Shown here piece after piece: positions 8,033 through 13,772 of a stretch of 18,823 bases of DNA. Made by a program: the position numbers and the translations under genes. Origin of the DNA: Labilithrix sp. (GTDB lineage Bacteria > Myxococcota > Polyangia > Polyangiales > Polyangiaceae); the NCBI GenBank assembly GCA_028287035.1, contig JAQBQL010000256.1, positions 1-18,823 of the forward strand, written 5' to 3'. Numbering within the stretch: the first letter of the stretch is position 1; every line of letters starts with the position of its first letter. Under the pieces are notes generated by a model. It did not search any database, was not told where the DNA came from, and saw only the letters and a program-made list of their open reading frames with translations.

Positions 8033-8331
8033 CGCGGGCTCATGGTGCAGCGCCGGTGCCAGCGTCCGGCGCCGCGTTTCCGGGGGCAATCGCCGCACGA
8101 CCGTCGAGATTGCGGCCGCGCGGCCGCGCCGGCGCGGCGTCCCGGCAGCGCGGGCGGCCCGCCGCTGCAGGATCTTTCTCGTCTCGCCGGACCCGGCGGA
8201 TCGCGCAAGGCGCTGCGCAAGACGTGCGAAAGCCCCCGCTCCGTCCTGCAAGCAGGGCGAGGCGAGGGCACGCGAGGGCCAGAGCACCGAGCCGCGCGTC
8301 ACCCGAGGGCGAACGCGCGGATCATGTCAGA
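8033..8331. other. Non-coding gap between the RRM and M23 genes
   Basis: About 300 nt with no credible gene. It has no TA dinucleotide that I can find, so no TANNNT -10 box exists on either strand. It contains a perfect 16-bp palindrome, GCGGCCGCGCGGCCGC (8112-8127), made of two tandem 8-bp palindromes. It must hold the 3' end of the RRM transcript and any promoter of the M23 gene, but no T-tract terminator is seen. Confidence 0.5.
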
Positions 8332-8679
8332 TCACCAGCCGCGATGACCGCCGCCGCCGCCGCCGCCGGAGCGACCGCCGCCGCCACGACCACCACCACC
8401 GCCGCCGCGACCACCACCGCCACCGCCGTCGGGACGGGGCTCGGCGACGTTCACGCGGAGGGGGCGACCGTCGAGCATCGCGCCGTTGAGGCGGGTGACG
8501 GCGCCGGACGCTTCCGCGTCCGTCTTCATCGTGACGAACGCGAAGCCGCGGGCGCGGCCGGTCTCGCGGTCCATCACGATGTGCATGTCAGAGACCTCGC
8601 CGCATTCGGCGAAGCAGCTCTGGAGGGAGTCACTGGTCACGTCGTAGGACAGGTTGCCCACGTAGAGTCGGTTGTTCAT
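8332..8679 (-). CDS. RRM-type RNA-binding protein with glycine-rich tail
   Basis: A 115-residue protein. One RNA recognition motif spans about 3-80, with RNP2 LYVGNL (5-10) and RNP1 RGFAFVTM (44-51); the aromatic residues that stack on RNA (Tyr6, Phe46 and Phe48) are present. Residues 84-115 are almost entirely Gly with scattered Arg (RGGGG-type) and end in HRGW. This is the build of bacterial glycine-rich Rbp proteins, known in cyanobacteria and myxobacteria, some of which are induced by cold. The tail is encoded by a GGC/GGT run seen on the plus strand as CCG/ACC repeats at 8344-8436. GAAAGAA just before the ATG may serve as a weak ribosome site. A 5' leader of over 150 nt is predicted. Confidence 0.94.
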   Translation of the reverse strand: MNNRLYVGNLSYDVTSDSLQSCFAECGEVSDMHIVMDRETGRARGFAFVTMKTDAEASGAVTRLNGAMLDGRPLRVNVAEPRPDGGGGGGRGGGGGGRGGGGRSGGGGGGGHRGW

Positions 8680-8837
8680 GATCGTTCTTTCGGTAAAGGT
8701 CGTGGCGGATCAGCGATCGGGTTCACATCGACGAAGCTTCGCAGCGAAAGTGCGTTCCCGAAGTGTTCCGTACCGAACCGTTGGCTGGCTGGCCGTGACC
8801 GAGAGAGCGTTCTGAAGGCGACGAGACGTGTTCGTGA
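8680..8837 (-). promoter_or_regulatory. Predicted long 5' leader of the RRM gene
   Basis: If transcription begins from the promoter at 8844-8872, about 157 nt of untranslated RNA precede the RRM start. The stretch contains the 10-bp palindrome CGAAGCTTCG (8732-8741), overlapped by CTTCGC/GCGAAAG complementarity (8737-8750), and repeated GGAAC-like blocks near 8764-8784. The length and local pairing suggest post-transcriptional control, for example autoregulation or temperature sensing; this is inference. Confidence 0.4.
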
Positions 8838-8843
8838 GCCCGC

Positions 8844-8872
8844 ACCGTACGCGCTCGCTGCGGTCTGCGCAA
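8844..8872 (-). promoter_or_regulatory. Candidate sigma-70-type promoter of the RRM gene
   Basis: On the minus strand TTGCGC (8867-8872) and TACGGT (8844-8849) are separated by exactly 17 nt, in the gap just after the deaminase stop codon. It is the best -35/-10 pair seen in the window. Confidence 0.5.
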
Positions 8873-8890
8873 CCGAATCGTCGGGGCTTC

Positions 8891-9460
8891 TCAGGCGAGC
8901 GCGGCGCGCACGAGCCCGGCGAGCGCAGCCGGGTCGACCGCGTACGTCTCGGCGAGGCTCGCCAGGAGCGCGTCCTCGCCGAGCGTACGAAGGCTCTGCG
9001 CGCGGCGCGTGATCTCGTGCGGATGGTACGTGAGCACCCACGACCCGAGCTGCCTCCGGATCTCGGCGGCGCACACGTCCTCGATGACCTCGATGCCCGC
9101 CGCGCGAACGATCGCGACGCCCGCCCCGTCGACGCGCGGATTGGGATCCCGGATGCCCGTCACGAGGCAGGGCACGCCGCTCCTCGCGATGACCGCAGCG
9201 CAGGCCGGGGTCCGGCCGTGGAAGGCGCACGGCTCCAGCGTCGAGTAGAGCACCGCGCGCGAGAGATCGACGCCCTGGGCGCGTGCGTCGCGCAGCGCGC
9301 CGATCTCGGCGTGGTCCTCGCCCGGTCCCTGCGTGTGACCGCGGGTGAGCACGACGCCGTCGACGGTGAGCACGCTGCCGACCCACGGGTTGTCGCCGGT
9401 CTTGCCACGGGCGCGCTCCGCCTCCTCCATGGCTGCTCGCATCGCACTCTCGTGACTCAC
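8891..9460 (-). CDS. Stand-alone RibD-type (CMP/dCMP-fold) deaminase
   Basis: A 189-residue zinc deaminase. His50-Ala-Glu52 and EPCAFHGRTPAC (76-87, with Cys78 and Cys87) give the zinc ligands and the proton-shuttling Glu. GIRDPNPRVDGAGV (102-115) and AAGIEV (120-125) are typical of the deaminase half of riboflavin enzyme RibD, which deaminates a diaminopyrimidine intermediate. The reductase half is absent; instead about 50 residues (140-189) form a helical extension I do not recognise. No riboflavin gene lies nearby, so it may serve another pyrimidine or purine pathway. The start is GTG at 9460, with an extended -10 element 6 nt upstream and no Shine-Dalgarno. ATG at residue 7 is an alternative but would leave a longer leader also without a Shine-Dalgarno. 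Confidence 0.86.
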   Translation of the reverse strand: MSHESAMRAAMEEAERARGKTGDNPWVGSVLTVDGVVLTRGHTQGPGEDHAEIGALRDARAQGVDLSRAVLYSTLEPCAFHGRTPACAAVIARSGVPCLVTGIRDPNPRVDGAGVAIVRAAGIEVIEDVCAAEIRRQLGSWVLTYHPHEITRRAQSLRTLGEDALLASLAETYAVDPAALAGLVRAALA

Positions 9461-9466
9461 GCCGCG

Positions 9467-9476
9467 AGCATACCGC
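9467..9476 (-). promoter_or_regulatory. Extended -10 element, probable leaderless promoter of the deaminase gene
   Basis: GCGGTATGCT on the minus strand, with TATGCT (9467-9472) 6 nt before the GTG at 9460. The ten bases and the spacing are identical to those before clpS (16441-16450). Confidence 0.58.
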
Positions 9477-9521
9477 GCGTGCTCGCCTCAAGTTCCGTGA
9501 AAGGCTGCCGTTCCCGGGGGG

Positions 9522-9707
9522 ATGAGCATCTCCTCCATCGGGGCCGCAGCCGTCAGCGCGGCTTCGCTCGACAAGCCCTACAGCATCGCGGTCGCCGTCC
9601 GTTCGCTCGACGCCCAGAAGATGGAGGGCCAGAACGCGCTCGCCCTCATCGCGAGCGCCACGCCCGCGCCGCTCCAGCCGGGCCACCAGCTCAGCGTCGT
9701 CGCCTGA
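9522..9707 (+). CDS. YjfB-like putative motility protein
   Basis: A 61-residue protein starting MSISSIG, with a helical middle (about 20-46, VAVRSLDAQKMEGQNALALI) and a C-terminus PLQPGHQLSVVA. This layout, an N-terminal SI/AS segment, an amphipathic helix with conserved EGQNAL-like residues and a terminal P-x-hydrophobic-G-x-x-x-x-V patch, resembles the YjfB putative motility family (Pfam YjfB_motility), small proteins often found in flagellated bacteria. Its molecular role is not established. A G-rich run sits directly before the ATG and no other Shine-Dalgarno is evident. It is divergent from the deaminase gene (61-nt gap) and convergent with the helicase gene (20 nt between stops). No flagellar or pilus gene is nearby. 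Confidence that it is a gene: good; family: moderate. Confidence 0.68.
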   Translation: MSISSIGAAAVSAASLDKPYSIAVAVRSLDAQKMEGQNALALIASATPAPLQPGHQLSVVA

Positions 9708-9727
9708 GGGTACGCGCCGACGAAGCG

Positions 9728-11437
9728 TCAGCCCGCGTCGAGGAGGCGCTCGATCTCGCGGAGCGTCGCGACGTCGTCGCCGATCATCTCCTTCATCGAT
9801 TGGATGCGACCCGCAACCACCCGCGCGATCCGTTCCTCGATCGTGCCGTCGGCATAGGCCCAGTACACCTGCGCGAAGCGGCCGTCGCGATGACAGCGGC
9901 CCTCGATCTGCGCCATCTGGATGGCCGACCAGCGAAGATCGTGAATGACCTCCGATCGAGGCACCTCGTTGTGCTCGCCCTGGTGGAGCGAGATCCCCTC
10001 CTCCACCGTGAAGAGGACGACGCGCGCGTCGCCGCGCTGGAACCGCAGCCGCTCGGCCTCGCGCGCCGCCGCCGGTAGCCGCCCGTGGATCTCGGCGCAC
10101 GCGAAGCCGGCCCCGGCGAGCGCGTCACGCATCGCCTCGAGGGACTCGAGGAAGGCGACGGAGATCGCCACCTGGTGGCCGTTGGCGAGAAGGTCCGAGG
10201 CGAGCTCCACGGTGCCCGCGCACCGGATGAGGGAGCTCTTCTGGCGCAGGCGGAGCGTGGCCGCGAGCGCCGACTTCGGATCCCGTCCGCGCGGCGCGAG
10301 CGCCATCTCCTCTCGGAAGGCCGTCCACGCCTGGTCGTAGAGCTCGCGGGCCTCGGGCGGGAGCTCGATCGGGGTCAGCATGCGATTGACCTCGGGCCAT
10401 CCCGCGATGTCCTCGGGGCGGCGCCGCAAGCCGGCGGGCGGCGCGTCGCTCGATGGCGCATCGAAGAGGAGCGCGCGCATCCGCGCCGTGTCCGCCGGAT
10501 CGCCGCGCCACTCCCACTTGCCGAAGCCGCCGCGCGACAGCCCGAGGCCCTGCGCCTGGCACCACGCCTCGAAGTCGCGCAGATCGGCGGCGCGGCTGCC
10601 GGTGACGCTCGCCAGTAGCGGCGCGAGGTACGAGAGCTCGAGAGGCGTCTGCCCGGCGGTCGCCGAGAGCCACAGGCAGAAGCCCGCGTTCGCCACGAGC
10701 TTCGCCGCGAGCTTCGAGCGGGCCGCCGTCGGGTTCTTGCACCGGTGGCTCTCGTCCCAGACGACGACGTCGAAGCCCGGGGCCGTGCCGGCCCGCGCGA
10801 GACCCTTCTTGGATCGGATCTTCTTGCGCGCCTCGGGCTTCACCTCGAAGAGCTTGCCCAGGCGATCGTAGTTGAGGAGGACGATGTCCTTCCCGCCGTC
10901 CCCGAGCGCGTCGATCGTCCGGCGCCAGTGCGCGACGACCGCGAGCGGACACACGACGAGCACCGTGATCGCGCGGGGCATCTCGAGGATCGCCTGCCAC
11001 GCGCTGATCGTCTTCCCGAGCCCCACGTCGTCGGCGAGGAGAAAGCCAGGGCGCTTCGCGGCGTGCGCGGCGAGGATGGCGCGGACCGCCTCGCGCTGGT
11101 GCGGTCGCGGCGTGATCTGCGGGGCCGGCTTCGAGGCGCCGGGCCGCTCGTCGCCGCGGAGCTCGCGCTCGACGTGCGCCTCCCACGAGTAGCGAGGCGC
11201 CCGAAACAGCCGGAGGGCGGGCGGAAGAGCCGCGCCGCGGAACACGAAGACCCCGTGGTCCGCGTCCCAGCGGGCGCCCGCCGCCGTGGCGACGCCGCGC
11301 ATCGCGAACGGCACCTCGACGACGTGCGCCCGGTCTCCCCCGGTCGCAGCCTTCAGGCCGCGCGGGCGGACAGCTGCTGCGGCGCGCGAGCCCGGAGGCG
11401 ACCGACGGCCGAGCGGATCGCGTCCCGATTCTTCCAT
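9728..11437 (-). CDS. SNF2-like superfamily 2 helicase/ATPase with DUF5710-like N-terminal domain
   Basis: About 569 residues if ATG 11437 is used. Residues 38-75 (HVVEVPFAM then GARWDADHGVFVF) resemble the small DUF5710 or HARP-like module found on some nucleic-acid enzymes. The motor follows: motif I ADDVGLGKT (135-143), motif II DESH (228-231), motif III SATAG (258-262) and motif VI QIEGRCHRDGR (510-520), the SNF2 layout. Motif I has DDVGLGKT rather than DEMGLGKT, and motif III ends AG rather than P, both unusual. It should remodel or translocate on duplex DNA. The start is uncertain. ATG 11437 has TAGCCT 7 nt upstream, matching other leaderless promoters here, but this makes the gene overlap the small upstream gene by 85 nt. 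CTG at 11356, overlapping that gene's TGA stop, is an alternative; ATG 11302 would cut into the N-terminal domain. Confidence 0.85.
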   Translation of the reverse strand: MEESGRDPLGRRSPPGSRAAAAVRPRGLKAATGGDRAHVVEVPFAMRGVATAAGARWDADHGVFVFRGAALPPALRLFRAPRYSWEAHVERELRGDERPGASKPAPQITPRPHQREAVRAILAAHAAKRPGFLLADDVGLGKTISAWQAILEMPRAITVLVVCPLAVVAHWRRTIDALGDGGKDIVLLNYDRLGKLFEVKPEARKKIRSKKGLARAGTAPGFDVVVWDESHRCKNPTAARSKLAAKLVANAGFCLWLSATAGQTPLELSYLAPLLASVTGSRAADLRDFEAWCQAQGLGLSRGGFGKWEWRGDPADTARMRALLFDAPSSDAPPAGLRRRPEDIAGWPEVNRMLTPIELPPEARELYDQAWTAFREEMALAPRGRDPKSALAATLRLRQKSSLIRCAGTVELASDLLANGHQVAISVAFLESLEAMRDALAGAGFACAEIHGRLPAAAREAERLRFQRGDARVVLFTVEEGISLHQGEHNEVPRSEVIHDLRWSAIQMAQIEGRCHRDGRFAQVYWAYADGTIEERIARVVAGRIQSMKEMIGDDVATLREIERLLDAG

Positions 11438-11553
11438 GCGACCCAGGCTACCGCCGGAACGGCCCCGAAGAAGCTCGAGACGGTGAGGTACGACTTCACG
11501 GGCGCGGGCGCCTTGGCGATCCCGATCGCGACGAGGATTTTCTTGAGCAGCAT
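11353..11553 (-). CDS. Small membrane protein, unknown function
   Basis: A 66-residue protein: a basic start (MLLKKILVAIGIAKAPAP), one transmembrane segment (about 19-40, SYLTVSSFFGAVPAVAWVAW) and a basic, Arg-rich tail (about 42-66). By the positive-inside rule both ends look cytoplasmic-leaning, so topology is unclear. GAGGGC precedes the ATG at 11553; an earlier in-frame ATG at 11577 has no such site. The amino acid mix and hydrophobic core look real. The 3' end overlaps the helicase frame by up to 85 nt depending on the helicase start. I recognise no family. Confidence 0.6.
   Translation of the reverse strand: MLLKKILVAIGIAKAPAPVKSYLTVSSFFGAVPAVAWVAWKNRDAIRSAVGRLRARAPQQLSARAA
11445..11454 (-). 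promoter_or_regulatory. Extended -10-like element before the helicase start
   Basis: GCGGTAGCCT on the minus strand puts TAGCCT (11445-11450) 7 nt before ATG 11437. It lies inside the coding region of the small membrane protein. It supports ATG 11437 as a leaderless start, though a coding-sequence coincidence is possible. Confidence 0.42.
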
Positions 11554-11675
11554 GCCCTCGACTGCTGCAGCGCACATGCCATGCGGAAATTCCGGCGGTT
11601 CCGTCCGGTCGCGGTCACGTGAGCGGGCATCGGCGCCACGCCGTGACATGGGCGGTCAGGCCGGCCCGAACCGAC

Positions 11676-12215
11676 TCACGCGCGCGTATCCACGACCCTG
11701 GAGAGGTTGACGTTGCACGCGGCCGCAACCCTCGCGACCTCGTCGTAGCTACCCGCGTCGATGAGGAGTGCGGGATAGCTGTCCGTCTGTATGTCGATGA
11801 CCGCGACGAGGATGCCGCGCGGGTGGAGCGCCGCGTCCACGAGCTTCAACGCGTCGTGGCATCGTGTATCGTCCGTGAGCTCCGGCTCGGCCACGTCCGG
11901 AACCGCCGACTGCGAGGGAAGGCTTGCGAGCTCGAAGAGCTGCCTCAGAACGTCGGGTGGGTCTTCCTTCCAGTCGAGCTCGGCAGCGAGGCCACGCTCG
12001 ATGAGCGCGTCGATGAGGACGAGAATCGGCAGGTTCGGCACCGCCTTGCGAACTCCGCGACCCTTGAGCGAATCGAGGTGGGCGTGCACGAACCCGACCG
12101 GGTCGTTCTCCGCGTGCGCCAGGAGCGCATGGAGATCGTGGTCGAGCGGGCACAGAAGACGGGCAAGCGTGACGACGGACGAGGAGCCTCTCGCTTGGCT
12201 CGAATCTTCCGTCAT
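11676..12215 (-). CDS. DUF6630-like protein
   Basis: A 179-residue cytoplasmic protein. The middle reads LIDALIERGLAAELDWKEDP and the end reads GILVAVIDIQTDSYPALLID, followed by a helix and NLSRVVD. The pairing of a W-K-E-D-P strand with a D-I-x-T-D-S-Y-P strand matches my recollection of DUF6630, whose function is unknown and whose members occur as accessory genes, some near toxin or immunity loci. ATG 12215 overlaps the upstream gene's stop as ATGA (12212-12215), a sign of translational coupling; the frame also opens with GTG 12224 but the ATGA is preferred. GC content is lower than in the flanks. It could be an immunity protein or an intracellular accessory factor; neither is proven. Confidence 0.68.
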   Translation of the reverse strand: MTEDSSQARGSSSVVTLARLLCPLDHDLHALLAHAENDPVGFVHAHLDSLKGRGVRKAVPNLPILVLIDALIERGLAAELDWKEDPPDVLRQLFELASLPSQSAVPDVAEPELTDDTRCHDALKLVDAALHPRGILVAVIDIQTDSYPALLIDAGSYDEVARVAAACNVNLSRVVDTRA

Positions 12216-13057
12216 ATCGACCACGGGTCCACGGACGCCGCGAGGCTCTCGTCCCGCGTCAGGGCGTCGACGGCGAGAGCGAACAGCTCGTCGTTCTTCG
12301 GGTCGAAGGTGCTCGCTGGTCGCTCTGCGTACGCCCTGGCGAGTGCGTTGGTCACGAGGGGATGGGTCGATGGCCAGCTCGTGGGCAAGCCCTCCAGCTC
12401 GCGCACCTTGCGGACCGCGTCGAGCTCGACGGGAAGCAAGCTGTACACGCCAGAGAATTCCAGGCTGTTTCCGCTCAGCGAAGCGAGGTGGTAGTCGGCA
12501 ATAACGTCCAGGTCAGGATTCCCCGGCCAGTCCGAGATGAGCGCCGAGAAGGGGGCGCCTACCGGTATTCCGGCATCATGCTGGGCCCGCCTGTTGCTGA
12601 GCCAGACAGCGAAGATTCCCGCCGGTCGACTATCGGTCTTCTTTCGCCACGGCGGACGTCCATCGTCCACCCTCAGCCTTCCAATCGCGGCGAGCGTCGC
12701 CACCCGGTCGGATCGGTCCGAGGCGAGAGCGACGTACGTGTTCTGCGTGATGTCGTCGGGACTGGTGACCTTCCTGCGATCACAAAACGTGTACCATAAT
12801 GCCGAATAGGCCTCGATGCGATCCATGTCGTACCAAGGGTCGCCGGCGCCATTCAGAATGCTCCAGGATATCGACCCACCAGCCGGCAGATTCTTCATCG
12901 CAACGAGAATCCTGGAGCAGTCCTCCCCTGCCGAAGCGATGCCGCGGACCCGCTCTTCTGCGTCACGCAGTCGTGTTCTCCAGGATGCCTCCGACCCTGC
13001 ATTGATGTTCTTGATGTAGGCGTCGACGGCTCTCTTGTGAGTCAGTTGATGCACCAT
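12212..13057 (-). CDS. Unknown 281-residue protein, possible immunity-type
   Basis: I do not recognise this protein with confidence. It is soluble, without signal peptide or membrane segment, and probably mostly helical. Notable stretches are IEAYSALWYTFCDRRKVTSPDD, SDRSDRVATLAAIGRL, and VIADYHLASLSGNSLEFSG followed by VYSLLPVELDAVRKVRELEG. The last resembles, loosely, the C-terminal motif of DUF1911/PoNi-type immunity proteins (an acidic residue and aromatics before a V-E-hydrophobic-A-x-x-K helix), but this is weak. It is the first gene of a two-gene unit: its TGA overlaps the next ATG. GC content in four 60-nt lines counted by hand was 50-65%, against 70-75% in neighbours, suggesting later acquisition. 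The start is ATG 13057; upstream GAGAG is a poor ribosome site. Confidence 0.72.
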   Translation of the reverse strand: MVHQLTHKRAVDAYIKNINAGSEASWRTRLRDAEERVRGIASAGEDCSRILVAMKNLPAGGSISWSILNGAGDPWYDMDRIEAYSALWYTFCDRRKVTSPDDITQNTYVALASDRSDRVATLAAIGRLRVDDGRPPWRKKTDSRPAGIFAVWLSNRRAQHDAGIPVGAPFSALISDWPGNPDLDVIADYHLASLSGNSLEFSGVYSLLPVELDAVRKVRELEGLPTSWPSTHPLVTNALARAYAERPASTFDPKNDELFALAVDALTRDESLAASVDPWSI

Positions 13058-13148
13058 CTCTCGACACTCGCACCCGTGGACTTGCCCGATGTGCGGGGCG
13101 AGGTCAACGCCCGCTTCTGCAGCAGTCGAAGCCGTGGCTCGGCGCGGC

Positions 13149-13772
13149 TCAGACCCGGGTGACCGGAACGAGATGGACCACCACGAGGGTCCACATGAGA
13201 TGGGACACGAGCGGCGCGACCATCGAGCGGGTGAGGATCCGCTCCGCGAGCCAGATGGCTCCGCACACGAGCGCCGCGAGCATCACGAGCCCGGAATGGC
13301 TGCCGCCCTGCGCGAGCGTGTACGTGACGAGAGAGACCGCGATGGCCACGAGGCGCCCGGCGCGGCGCTCGAGCACGCGGAGCAGCGGCCCGCGCCACAG
13401 CATCTCCTCGGCCACGATGGCGGCGGTGGTCGCGCCGAGCGCCAGCGCCACGCTCGACGAGCCGGCATTCCGGTAGAGGTCGCCGACGTGCGCGGCGAGC
13501 TGCGGCACGAGACGCTCGGTGATGGCGTAGGCCGCGTAGGTCCCGGCGGTCATCACGAGGCCGCAGCCCAGGCCAATGCCGACGTCGCGCGCGAAGGTGC
13601 GGCGGGAGCGCGGCAGGAGCGCCGGCGCCTCGCTGCGCCCGAGGAAGAGGACGGCGGCGATGACGACGAGCGCGAACGGGCCGAGCAGGAGATAGACGTC
13701 GTCCTCGCCGAACCGCGACAGGACGAGGGGCCAGAGGACGACGAGCGCCGCTCCCCCGAGCAGGCGCTTCAT
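13149..13772 (-). CDS. CPBP-family (CAAX-like/ABI) intramembrane protease
   Basis: A 207-residue multi-pass membrane protein with hydrophobic segments near 8-18, 27-45, 65-84, 108-121, 141-154, 162-176 and 185-202. EEMLWRG (122-128) is the family's glutamate motif EExxxR, and SHLMW (190-194) supplies the last His motif. The middle motif, usually a Phe/Tyr segment ending in Ala-His, reads YTLAQ (151-155); the nearest His is 159 in GGSH. Proteolysis may therefore be altered. Family members cut within membranes and act in prenyl-protein processing, bacteriocin self-immunity or scaffolding; the substrate here is unknown. ATG 13772 overlaps the TGA of the upstream SDR gene as ATGA, which fixes the start; the frame is open upstream to 13904 but only as a shadow of that gene. 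Confidence 0.86.
   Translation of the reverse strand: MKRLLGGAALVVLWPLVLSRFGEDDVYLLLGPFALVVIAAVLFLGRSEAPALLPRSRRTFARDVGIGLGCGLVMTAGTYAAYAITERLVPQLAAHVGDLYRNAGSSSVALALGATTAAIVAEEMLWRGPLLRVLERRAGRLVAIAVSLVTYTLAQGGSHSGLVMLAALVCGAIWLAERILTRSMVAPLVSHLMWTLVVVHLVPVTRV

Noticed and set aside
8344..8436. Tandem CCG/ACC trinucleotide repeats, possibly a CRISPR or satellite
   Set aside because: They encode the glycine-rich tail of the RRM protein; there are no spacers.
11612..11647. Inverted repeat GTCACG (11614-11619) with CGTGAC (11642-11647), and palindrome TCACGTGA (11615-11622)
   Set aside because: Six-bp arms 22 nt apart and a lone 8-bp palindrome in GC-rich DNA are too weak to call a terminator or operator.
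11676..13057. The lower-GC pair as a toxin-antitoxin system
   Set aside because: Neither protein shows a recognised toxin domain or an antitoxin DNA-binding domain, and both are larger than typical; immunity-type or unknown is the safer reading.
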